This document shows, one piece after another, positions 8,249-16,201 of a DNA stretch of 64,000 nucleotides (the first letter of the stretch is position 1; each line of letters begins with the position of its first letter). The position numbers and the translations under genes are program-made. The notes under the pieces were generated by a model. It was not told the DNA's origin. It made no database searches and saw only the letters and a list, made by a program, of their open reading frames with translations. This DNA is from Segatella copri (GTDB lineage: Bacteria; Bacteroidota; Bacteroidia; Bacteroidales; Bacteroidaceae). The DNA is taken from positions 588,001-652,000 of the forward strand of contig NZ_CP137557.1 in assembly GCF_019249655.2 (NCBI RefSeq), given 5' to 3'.

Positions 8249-8993
8249 ATCTGATGCCATCCCGATTGATGAATCTCGATAGCGATCCATTGGCAGCCAA
8301 CTCTCTTGGGGTGCCGATGGAGAGATGGTTTTCTTCCATCAGCCAGAGACGGTCGGACAGTTGGAGGGCCAGCTCTACATCATGGGTAGATAACAGGATG
8401 GACTTGTGCTGCTCGTGTGCCAGGCGGCGGAGCATCTGGAGGGTTTCTACCTTGCTCGGAAAATCGAGGAAGGCGGTAGGCTCATCCAGGATGATGATGC
8501 TGGTTTGCTGAGCCAAGGCTTTGGCTATCATCACCTTCTGGCGCTCTCCATCGCTTAATTCATGGATATAGCGGGATGCCAGGTGGGGGATGCCAACCTG
8601 CCGGATGGCATCATCTACTATCTGATGGTCGGATGATGATAAAGTTCCCCAGAAATTGGTATAGGGGGAACGACCGATGCCAACTACTTCTTTTACTGTG
8701 AGTTGGGTTACATCGGGTTTCGAGGTTAAAACCACTCCGATGATTCTCGCCAGTTCCTGGGCAGAAAAAGCCGAGAGAGATTTTCCGGATAGCAGGATTT
8801 CGCCTTCCAATGCCGGCTGGAATCCGGCTAAAGTTCTGAGTAAGGTGGATTTACCCACTCCGTTGGCTCCGATGAGACAGGTGAGTTCATCGGCCTGGAG
8901 TGAGGCACAGATAGATGAGGCTATCGCTCTGAGCTGGTGCTTTGAGCGATAGCCTATCGTTAGATTCTTGAATGTGATTGTAGCTCCCATCAA
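8172..8993 (-). CDS. FecE/BtuD-type ABC transporter ATP-binding protein
   Basis: 273 residues. Walker A GANGVGKST (42-50), signature LSDGERQK, Walker B IIILDEPTAFLD and switch STHDVELAL are all intact. Sequence style fits ATPases of iron-siderophore, haem or cobalamin importers (FecE/HmuV/BtuD). No permease or binding protein lies within the window near it, so it is an orphan here and its substrate cannot be named. It lies 48 bp downstream of ridA on the same strand and may be read from the ilvA-ridA transcript; a poor -7 match (TGTCTTTG near 9026-9033) could be a weak internal promoter. Its 3' end overlaps the barrel gene by 77 bp. Confidence 0.85.
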   Translation of the reverse strand: MMGATITFKNLTIGYRSKHQLRAIASSICASLQADELTCLIGANGVGKSTLLRTLAGFQPALEGEILLSGKSLSAFSAQELARIIGVVLTSKPDVTQLTVKEVVGIGRSPYTNFWGTLSSSDHQIVDDAIRQVGIPHLASRYIHELSDGERQKVMIAKALAQQTSIIILDEPTAFLDFPSKVETLQMLRRLAHEQHKSILLSTHDVELALQLSDRLWLMEENHLSIGTPRELAANGSLSRFINRDGIRFNEQKMRIEFETFHNSFPNPPAHPH

Positions 8994-9041
8994 AATCCTT
9001 TTTCTTCAAATTTTTTATACCTGCGAAGCAAAGACAGGGAT

Positions 9042-9416
9042 TTACTTGGCAGCCAAAACCTCTACCTCTACGAGAGCGCCCTTTGGCAACTTCTCTACGG
9101 CTACGGCAGAACGGGCTGGATATGGCTGGCTGAAGAACTCAGCATAAACCTCGTTCATGGCTGCGAAATCGTCCATGCTGTTCAGATAAACTGTGGTCTT
9201 AACCACGTGAGAAAGGTCGGTACCTGCTGCCTTCAGGATGTTCTGGGCGTTGGTGAGGCTCTGGCGAGTCTGCTCCTTGATGCCACCCTCAACGAAATTA
9301 CCTGTTGCTGGGTCGATAGGAATCTGACCTGATGCAAATACGAAACCGTTTACTTCGATAGCCTGGCTATATGGTCCGATAGCTGCAGGCGCATTGTCTG
9401 TGTGAATTGCGTTCAT
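9042..9416 (-). CDS. ridA: RidA family reactive intermediate/imine deaminase
   Basis: 124 residues, the full family length. The conserved GPYSQA near the N-terminus, GQIPIDP, and the catalytic arginine in YPARSAVAVEKLP (R102, equivalent to R105 in E. coli RidA) are present. RidA hydrolyses reactive enamine/imine intermediates released by PLP enzymes such as threonine dehydratase to 2-oxoacids. The neighbour immediately upstream is ilvA, 67 bp away on the same strand, so the pair makes metabolic sense. Confidence 0.93.
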   Translation of the reverse strand: MNAIHTDNAPAAIGPYSQAIEVNGFVFASGQIPIDPATGNFVEGGIKEQTRQSLTNAQNILKAAGTDLSHVVKTTVYLNSMDDFAAMNEVYAEFFSQPYPARSAVAVEKLPKGALVEVEVLAAK

Positions 9417-9483
9417 GATCTTTAATATATAATTTATAATTTACAATTTATAGTTTATAGCATTTCTCTTTGCTATTATACTA

Positions 9484-10683
9484 TTATACAATCCAGAGAT
9501 GGAAACCTTTCTGTTCCAGGCCACTCTTGATTTCCTTGACATGGGCTGAGTCGCGGGTCTCCATCGTGAGTCGGAGCACGCAGGCATTCACCTTGTTGCG
9601 ATTGGCAGAACGGTCGTGATGAACTCCCGTGATGTTGCCGCCCAGGCTTGCGATGACGGAGGCTACCTCTACCAGCTCGCCCGGTTTGTCGTCAAGCTCC
9701 ATCTCTATGGTGCAGAGGCGTCCGCTCTTCGAGAGACCGCGGTTGATGACACGGTTCAGGATGGTAACATCGATGTTACCGCCACTAACCACGCAGATGG
9801 TTTTCTTGCCCTTCACCGGCACCTTGTTGTACATTACGGCTGCTACACTTGCCGCCCCGGCACCTTCTGCCACCATCTTCTCGCTTTCAAGAAGTTTCAG
9901 GATGGCAGCGCAAATCTCGTCCTCGCTCACGGTCACGATTTCATCCACGTAGTTGGAGCAGGTCTCGAAGGTGAGTTTTCCAGGTTCCTTCACGGCGATG
10001 CCATCGGCAACGGTTGCCACAGAAGGCAGCTTCTCCTGCTTGTGGTCGTGGAGACTCTGAACCATGCTGGCTGCTCCCTCAGCCTGAACACCATAAACCT
10101 TTACGTTCGGGTTCAATGACTTGATGGCGAAGGCTACTCCTGAAATCAAACCGCCACCACCTACTGGTACAACGACCGCTTCTACATCAGGCAACTGGTC
10201 GAGAATCTCCAGTCCGATGGTTCCCTGACCGGCAATCACGTTCTCATCATCAAAAGGATGCACGAAGGTATAACCAAATTCATCCTTCAACTCCAAAGCT
10301 TTCTGGTAAGCGTCATCGTAGACACCTGGAACCAGACAGACTTCGGCACCCAGTCGCTTGGTAGCTTCTACCTTCGAGATAGGTGCACCTTCAGGCAAGC
10401 AGATGAGGCTCTTTACCCCCATGGCAGTGGCTCCGAGCGCCACACCCTGTGCATGGTTGCCTGCCGAACAAGCAATCACTCCCTTTTCTTTCTCCTCTTT
10501 AGAAAGTTGAGAAATCTTATAATACGCACCACGAATCTTGAACGAACCTGTCTTCTGTAGACATTCCGGTTTCAGATAAACATCACTCTCTGGGTTGATT
10601 CTTGGTGTGTGAACCAGCTCAGTTTTTCTAATCACCTTGCTCAGCACGAAGCGAGCCTTGTAGAAATTGTCAAGTTGTAACAT
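9484..10683 (-). CDS. ilvA: Threonine ammonia-lyase (threonine dehydratase)
   Basis: 399 residues from the ATG at 10683; an upstream in-frame ATG would add 31 residues that cross the promoter, so it is rejected. The PLP lysine is in KTGSFKIRGAY (K49), the Gly-rich phosphate loop is VVPVGGGGLISG, and a C-terminal ACT domain (~residues 325-399, starting CTIEMELDDKPGEL) suggests allosteric control. It converts L-threonine to 2-oxobutanoate and ammonia, the first step toward isoleucine. It heads a likely ilvA-ridA(-ABC ATPase) transcript with a promoter at 10747. Confidence 0.93.
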   Translation of the reverse strand: MLQLDNFYKARFVLSKVIRKTELVHTPRINPESDVYLKPECLQKTGSFKIRGAYYKISQLSKEEKEKGVIACSAGNHAQGVALGATAMGVKSLICLPEGAPISKVEATKRLGAEVCLVPGVYDDAYQKALELKDEFGYTFVHPFDDENVIAGQGTIGLEILDQLPDVEAVVVPVGGGGLISGVAFAIKSLNPNVKVYGVQAEGAASMVQSLHDHKQEKLPSVATVADGIAVKEPGKLTFETCSNYVDEIVTVSEDEICAAILKLLESEKMVAEGAGAASVAAVMYNKVPVKGKKTICVVSGGNIDVTILNRVINRGLSKSGRLCTIEMELDDKPGELVEVASVIASLGGNITGVHHDRSANRNKVNACVLRLTMETRDSAHVKEIKSGLEQKGFHLWIV

Positions 10684-10746
10684 AATGGTTGATATGCTTT
10701 TATTCTGTAGTCTGTCAGGAAATACTCTCCTGAGTGATTTTGCCTG

Positions 10747-10776
10747 CAAAGATACTTTAAATTCAAGAAAACACAA
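10747..10776 (-). promoter_or_regulatory. ilvA promoter
   Basis: Minus-strand TATCTTTG (10747-10754) with TTG (10774-10776) 19 bp upstream. Its -33 region lies back to back with that of the divergent HTCS promoter. Confidence 0.85.
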
Positions 10777-10793
10777 AATAATTCAAATTAATT

Positions 10794-10824
10794 TTTGTTT
10801 ATTCGATAATAATGTGTAATTTTG
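10794..10824 (+). promoter_or_regulatory. HTCS promoter placed almost on the start codon
   Basis: TAATTTTG (10817-10824) with TTTG (10794-10797) 19 bp upstream. The ATG at 10830 is only 5 nt past the -7 box, so transcription would begin at or next to the start codon. Confidence 0.75.
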
Positions 10825-10829
10825 TAGGC

Positions 10830-13800
10830 ATGAAAAAGGCGATAGTTATCATATTCGCAGTCATGTTCTGCCTGCTTGCTGCCAGCTATTATTTTGACCT
10901 GGGCAGAAGTACTACGCTGAGGGCACTGCAGGAAAAAGGTAAACAGACGACGAAAGACAATATGCTCTCGTCGCAGAGCGTTACGTCTATCGCTTGCGAT
11001 AGGCGAGAGTTGATGTGGATTGGTACATCGGCTGGTGTCAATGTATATGATGGCAAGAACTTCGTGCAGTTCGGTCACGACATCAAGGATACCACAGCCC
11101 TGCCCGATGACTATATCAATGTGCTGCATCTCGACAGAGCCGGCAGAATGTGGGTGGGAACGCAGAACGGACTTGCCCGATATGTGGGAGCTTACCGCTT
11201 CCATCGCATCGCCCTGCCCGATGATCATGATAACATCGTGGCTATAGAGGATAGCAGGGAAAAGGATGATTCGATGGCGGTGCTGGTGAGTGACGGCAGC
11301 CGTACATTTCATATCAGTGGGGATGAGAAGATTACGCCATCCCATAGGCAGATAAAGCCCAATCATTTGCAGACTCCGCTTCCTGAAGACCTTTCTATCT
11401 TGCGCAAACCCGTAGAGGTGGTGAGTGCTACCTTCAGGGATCATGGTGATAATCTCTGGGTGGGTTACCGCAATTCGGGCTTTCAGGTTATTTCGCAGAA
11501 TCGTATTGCTTACAAGAAAGCCAACGATAATCCTTTGGCAAAGGCTACCAAGGGAATGGCGATGCTCTGCATGACTGCGGTGGGAAATCATCTGCTGGCT
11601 GGTACAGCCCTGCGGGTGTTTATCTATGATTTGCAAAACCGTCGCATCGGACAGATACCATTCCGAAATATCTTCGATTCTGTTCCCGCACCCCAGAAAA
11701 TCAATCTGAACAACATCGTGAAATATGATGATGAGCATGCCTGGATGGTGAGCGGACACCAGGTGGCGAGTTGCCGTATCAGCGATGAATGTGCCGATGT
11801 GCTCCACAAATCTCCCGTGTTGAAGTCTTTGCTTGGCTACGGATTGAAGGTGGGCGATGCTCTGTATGTATGTAGCGAGGGAGGAAAGCTCCTGCGTTTC
11901 CGCTTTGATAACCTGCAGCCTGATACCATCCCGGTCCCAAGTGCCTATTATGACCATGAAACCAAGATGGAGAAACTGGCCGATGGAAATATCCTGCTGT
12001 TTATGCAGGGTATGCATCTCGCCATCCTTTCTCCTAAAACGGGAAAGATAAAGGAGATGAAGGTGGCTGGCATGCCTGAGTACGGCAACTTCGACCCTGC
12101 CTTCGCTAAGCTGGATTCGTATGGAATGGTGTGGCTGGGTACCAAGCGTGATGGACTTTACCTCATCGATATGAAGAGAAAGTCTATGCGCAGTGCCAAG
12201 GTACTGAACGATACTCATATTGAAGGAATGGTAGAAGACAGGAATCGCCAGCTTTGGGTAACCACTATGCGTGATGCCTTCTTTGTCACCTTCAAGAGCA
12301 AGGTTTTTATGATGAACGGTCTGCTCTCGGCTAGCCAAGACCGTGACGACTGGCAGTTTTATAATAATTCCATCTGCCTGTCGCCTGACGGTGACGTGGT
12401 GTTTGGCAGTTCTATGGGTTGCAAGTTTATGCCGCAAGAGGCGATGTACACCGATTTCATGCAGACCCCAGCCGGTATTCATGCAGCCGAATTGCTGAAT
12501 ATCTATGGCATGGAGGTGAAGAAGACGGATGGCAAGGTGCTTGCCGCTACCGACGAGATATCACATCTGGATAGCTATACTTTTGCCTATGACGAGAACG
12601 ACCTGAGGTTTAATTTCTATTATCCTTCGTTCAGTCGCCGTTCGGCACTGATGTGCCAGTACAAGCTGGAGGGGTATGACCATGACTGGCAGATGCCTAC
12701 CTATGGTAAGGAGGCTCATTACTCCAACCTTACCCCGGGAAAATATACATTCCGCTTGCGTTTGATATCCGCTCCCGATAAGCCTGCCTTGTCTGAGCGC
12801 AAGATAGAAATCATCATCAAGCCTGCCCCTTGGCAGTCGTCGGCGGCATGGTTGCTCTATTTCGGCATCATCGCCCTGATGCTTCATATCCTCAATACGT
12901 TCTATCTCAGGGCACGTACCAACCGGCTTCATCTCTTGCAGGAACAGCAGGAACGTGAACGTGAGAAGCTTGCCAAGGAGATGAACATGAGATTCTTTGC
13001 TAATGTTGCCCACGAGTTCAGAAACCCAATCACCATCATCGCCGGTCCGCTGATGACGCTGAATGCCGACAAGGCTTTGCCGCAGTCGGTGCATCGCACG
13101 CTGAACCATGTATGCATGAGTGTGAACAGAATGCTGAGGCTCATCGACCAGATGCTCGACTTCAACCAGTTGGAGACGGATGAGCTGCGCCTGAAGGTGG
13201 CAGAGGTAGATGTTATCGAGGCGTTGCGCCAGCAGGTGACTGCCTTTGGGGATTCGGCAAGAATCAAGGGCATCAAACTGGAACTGGTGAAACAGAGTGC
13301 CGACTATCGGATGTGGCTGGATTTTGATAAACTGGAAAAGATTCTGGGCAATCTCTTTACCAATGCCTTGAAGCATACTGAACCTGGAGGTGTTATCCGA
13401 ATACAGGCTGGTGTGAAGGATAAGATGCTGGAAATATCTGTCTTCAACAGCGGCAAGGCGATAAAGGAGGATAAGTTGCAGGATGTGTTCAAGCGATATT
13501 ACCAGTTGGCAGATACGCAGAATTCTAATCTTTACGGTTGGGGTACGGGCATCGGACTTTATTATGTAAAGCGCCTTGTGGAGCTTCATCATGGTTCTGT
13601 CACGGTGAAGAATGTGCATGCGGTGAGCGAGATCTCTGCTGAGGCTTCGCTCAGGAATGGTGTGGAGTTTTGTTTCTGCCTGCCGATGGATAGGTCTATA
13701 TATAATAAGGTGGAAATTGCGGAACAGGAGAAGCGGGTGATGCAGATTCCTTTGAGTGCAGATTGCTCTATGGAAGCAAAACCTGAAGAAAACAAGAAGA

Positions 13801-14561
13801 TGAATAGACCTAAGATTCTGGTGGTGGATGATGATGTGGATGTGGCACAATATCTGCATTATATCTTTGCTGCCGACTATGAGGTGGTGAACCGCTATTC
13901 GGCAGAAGAGGCACTGGCAGACCTGGAAGAGGTGAAGCCAGATTTGATACTCAGCGATATCATCATGGACAAGATGTCGGGCTATGAATTCTGCAGGGTA
14001 TTGAAGAATGATTTGATGTTCAGTCATATCCCTGTGATATTGATTACGGCGATGTCGAAGATGAGCGAGCAGATAGAGGGCTTGAAGTTGGGGGCAGTGG
14101 CATACGTTACCAAGCCTTTCGACCCGGCTTACCTGAAGGCGCTTGTGGTTTCGCAGTTGCAGAACATGCAGACGCTCCGTCAGCGTTTGGGTGAGAGTAC
14201 GGAAACTCAGACCTTGTCGGAGAAAGTGGCGGATACTCTCTCTGAGCAGGACAGGAAGTTTATGGATGAATTATATCAGTTGATGGAGAAGCATTCTAAA
14301 GAACAGGATTTGAGTGTTTCTACCATGTGTAAGGATATGCTGATTAGTCCGGCTAAGTTTAATTATAAAGTAAAGGAACTTACAGGTGAGACTCCTGGCA
14401 CCTTCTTCCGTAAATACAAGCTCAACAGGGCAGCTGTTTTGTTGCGTGAAGGCAAACTTAATGTTTCAGAGATAGCCGTGTTGACAGGATTCAGTACTGC
14501 GGCCCATTTCTCCGTTGCATTTAAGAAGCAGTTCGGCGTTTCGCCGAGCGAATACCAGTAA
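10830..14561 (+). CDS. Hybrid two-component system regulator (HTCS), first carbohydrate block
   Basis: 1243 residues from the ATG at 10830; the in-frame ATG at 10812 lies upstream of the -7 box. An N-terminal membrane anchor or signal is followed by a propeller-like sensor (motifs such as MWIGTSAGVNVYDG and MWVGTQNGLARY), a Y_Y_Y domain ending near residue 660, and a membrane span at ~670-690. HisKA follows, with H728 in NVAHEFRNP, then HATPase (GTGIGLYYVKRL), a receiver with D1043 in LSDIIMDKMSG, and a C-terminal AraC-type HTH. It should sense a glycan fragment in the periplasm and activate CAZyme genes. The closest candidates are the GH97, GH43 and GH127 genes downstream. The propeller is less regular than in the second HTCS. 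Confidence 0.92.
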   Translation: MKKAIVIIFAVMFCLLAASYYFDLGRSTTLRALQEKGKQTTKDNMLSSQSVTSIACDRRELMWIGTSAGVNVYDGKNFVQFGHDIKDTTALPDDYINVLHLDRAGRMWVGTQNGLARYVGAYRFHRIALPDDHDNIVAIEDSREKDDSMAVLVSDGSRTFHISGDEKITPSHRQIKPNHLQTPLPEDLSILRKPVEVVSATFRDHGDNLWVGYRNSGFQVISQNRIAYKKANDNPLAKATKGMAMLCMTAVGNHLLAGTALRVFIYDLQNRRIGQIPFRNIFDSVPAPQKINLNNIVKYDDEHAWMVSGHQVASCRISDECADVLHKSPVLKSLLGYGLKVGDALYVCSEGGKLLRFRFDNLQPDTIPVPSAYYDHETKMEKLADGNILLFMQGMHLAILSPKTGKIKEMKVAGMPEYGNFDPAFAKLDSYGMVWLGTKRDGLYLIDMKRKSMRSAKVLNDTHIEGMVEDRNRQLWVTTMRDAFFVTFKSKVFMMNGLLSASQDRDDWQFYNNSICLSPDGDVVFGSSMGCKFMPQEAMYTDFMQTPAGIHAAELLNIYGMEVKKTDGKVLAATDEISHLDSYTFAYDENDLRFNFYYPSFSRRSALMCQYKLEGYDHDWQMPTYGKEAHYSNLTPGKYTFRLRLISAPDKPALSERKIEIIIKPAPWQSSAAWLLYFGIIALMLHILNTFYLRARTNRLHLLQEQQEREREKLAKEMNMRFFANVAHEFRNPITIIAGPLMTLNADKALPQSVHRTLNHVCMSVNRMLRLIDQMLDFNQLETDELRLKVAEVDVIEALRQQVTAFGDSARIKGIKLELVKQSADYRMWLDFDKLEKILGNLFTNALKHTEPGGVIRIQAGVKDKMLEISVFNSGKAIKEDKLQDVFKRYYQLADTQNSNLYGWGTGIGLYYVKRLVELHHGSVTVKNVHAVSEISAEASLRNGVEFCFCLPMDRSIYNKVEIAEQEKRVMQIPLSADCSMEAKPEENKKMNRPKILVVDDDVDVAQYLHYIFAADYEVVNRYSAEEALADLEEVKPDLILSDIIMDKMSGYEFCRVLKNDLMFSHIPVILITAMSKMSEQIEGLKLGAVAYVTKPFDPAYLKALVVSQLQNMQTLRQRLGESTETQTLSEKVADTLSEQDRKFMDELYQLMEKHSKEQDLSVSTMCKDMLISPAKFNYKVKELTGETPGTFFRKYKLNRAAVLLREGKLNVSEIAVLTGFSTAAHFSVAFKKQFGVSPSEYQ

Positions 14562-14582
14562 GCTCCATTTTTCATGGAGCTT
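14560..14582 (+). terminator. Weak hairpin over the HTCS stop codon
   Basis: AAGCTCCAT and ATGGAGCTT pair across 5 nt, overlapping the stop codon. Only a poor T-run follows, so this is a tentative terminator. Between here and 14900 I see no gene or other clear structure. Confidence 0.4.
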
Positions 14583-14899
14583 GCTCTTTCCTGCAAGTTC
14601 CCCGTTCTCGCAATTATTTTTGGATTGCCTATTGTAATCAGGTTTGTTCCAATAGGGGATGAGGCTCATCGCCTCACCCTTATTCAAAAAAACAGTATTT
14701 TAGTTGAAGTTTATTGGGAAATTCTATATTCTTTTTACGGGCGCAAAGTTAGTGATTTTTGGCGTTGGATGCTTTCGTTTTTATATAATTGGTTTTCGAA
14801 AAAATATAAAAACGTCTAATAATGAACAATTTAGAAAATAAAAGGGACGGAATTTAAGGTTCTTGTAATATAACAGAAGTTTCGCATGTGGTTCAGGTA

Positions 14900-15095
14900 C
14901 GGGCTGAAGGCCCAAAAGCTCCTAGCCCAGGGCATCGCCCTGGGTAATCATTGACGCAAGTTTGTCGCCCTGTAAGGGCAAAAGCTTTCAAGTACCAGGC
15001 AATATACGAAGCTTTTGCCCTTACAGGGCGCCTTGTTGACTGCTATTATACCCAGGGCGATGCCCTGGGCTAGGAGCTTCTGCCCTTTCAGGGCG
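14900..15095. repeat. Large inverted repeat with nested palindromes (REP/BIME-like)
   Basis: Two arms of about 85-90 bp (about 14900-14988 and 15007-15095) are inverted copies. Each holds AGCTCCTAGCCCAGGGC, a palindrome CCCAGGGC-atc-GCCCTGGG, and CGCCCTGTAAGGGCAAAAGCTT. The layout, GC-rich palindromes in a mirrored pair between two 3' gene ends, resembles REP/BIME elements moved by RAYT transposases; no transposase is in the window. It can also act as a two-way terminator for the HTCS and the HAD gene. Confidence 0.75.
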
Positions 15096-15118
15096 TGCTG
15101 GCGTATGTGCTGGAATCT

Positions 15119-15943
15119 TTACATTCCGAAATGTTCGAGGGCTGCGGCTACGCCATCCTCTTCGTTTGATAGCGTAACATAGTCGGCTTCGGCTCTTACT
15201 TCTGGGGCTGCATTCTCCATCGCCACCCCCATGCCGGCAAGCTTCAGCATGCTCAGGTCGTTGTAACCATCGCCGAAGGCAATCATGTCGGCAGGAGTAA
15301 GATTGATTTTCGCCAGGAGGCGAGTCAGCGACTTTGCCTTGTCTATCCCCTTAGGTACCAACTCCAGGAAGAAAGGAGCCGAGCGGAAGATATCCATTCT
15401 GTCTCCCAACTTTTCTACTAAATCCTCTTCAGCCTTGAGCATGAGGGTAGGGTCGCCAGTCATGAGGAGCTTGGTAGGATGAGGCTCCAGGGCTTCAAAC
15501 AGGTTGTCCACCTTTCGGATGTTCATCTTGTTGATGCGCGACTCCTCTTTCACATACTCATCGTCTGGCATCTCTGTGATGATTTCGTTGCCGGCATATC
15601 CCAGCAGGGCATGCCCTTTCTCCTTGGCATAGGCATATAATTCCGGTATCACTTCATCCGGCAGAAACTGCGAGAAGAGTTTTTCGCCAGTCTGGGCGTT
15701 CACGATATTGCCACCATTATAAGAAAGAATGTAACCTCCTCGCTGATTCAGTTCCAGGCATTCTGCCACCGGTTCGATGCCGTAGGTAGGGCGACCGGAA
15801 GCAAGGATAATTACGGCTCCCTCGCTTGCAGCCTTGAGCAAGGCTTCGCGGGTCTTGGGGGTAACCACTTTCTCGTGGTTGGTTAAGGTGCCATCCAAAT
15901 CAAGGGCGATGGCACGATAAGGAATCTGTTTTGCTTTTTCCAT
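15119..15943 (-). CDS. Cof-type HAD-superfamily phosphatase
   Basis: 274 residues, normal for Cof/YidA-type proteins. Motif I is ALDLDGTL (nucleophile D15, acid D17), motif II ILASGRP, and motif III/IV a lysine region followed by GDGYNDLSML. A cap of the C2 type lies between (~residues 85-190). The family dephosphorylates small phosphorylated metabolites, often sugar phosphates; the substrate cannot be read from sequence. It is monocistronic with its own promoter. The inverted repeat at 14900-15095 follows its stop. Confidence 0.88.
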   Translation of the reverse strand: MEKAKQIPYRAIALDLDGTLTNHEKVVTPKTREALLKAASEGAVIILASGRPTYGIEPVAECLELNQRGGYILSYNGGNIVNAQTGEKLFSQFLPDEVIPELYAYAKEKGHALLGYAGNEIITEMPDDEYVKEESRINKMNIRKVDNLFEALEPHPTKLLMTGDPTLMLKAEEDLVEKLGDRMDIFRSAPFFLELVPKGIDKAKSLTRLLAKINLTPADMIAFGDGYNDLSMLKLAGMGVAMENAAPEVRAEADYVTLSNEEDGVAAALEHFGM

Positions 15944-15994
15944 TGTTCTATATGATTATGCTATTTTTCGTTTAAAAATACTGCAAACTTTCTG

Positions 15995-16002
15995 CAAAGA
16001 TA
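15995..16002 (-). promoter_or_regulatory. Promoter of the HAD gene
   Basis: Minus-strand TATCTTTG, 52 bp before the ATG. Confidence 0.75.
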
Positions 16003-16151
16003 CAATAATTATCTGAAAAATGGGGCAGTTTGTCCTGTTTTTGGTTTTTTATGCAGCGTAAATTGTTGCAAAATGTTTGTTGGCTGTTACAAAATCACGA
16101 ATCGTGTTATTTTTCTGTTGTTTTCTTGCCCTCTTTGTGGATGTTTTTGAG

Positions 16152-16159
16152 TAACTTTG
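16152..16159 (+). promoter_or_regulatory. Promoter of the GH97 gene
   Basis: TAACTTTG, 42 bp before the ATG. Confidence 0.75.
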
Positions 16160-16201
16160 CAATCAAAAAAATAATCATAACTAAACTATACGCAATCGGA
16201 A

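Noticed and set aside
9421..9483. AT-rich repeats between ilvA and ridA (ATTTATAATTTACAATTTATAG)
   Set aside because: Low-complexity spacer with a short ATAGCA/TGCTAT stem; no defined regulatory element can be supported.
10788..12482. 564-residue frame opposite the first HTCS gene
   Set aside because: It lies wholly antisense to a gene with clear domains, has no family motif, and is the kind of long shadow frame that codon bias produces.
14744..14751. Minus-strand TAACTTTG after the first HTCS, possible antisense RNA
   Set aside because: No -33 element at the right distance and only a weak short frame (14466-14687) downstream.
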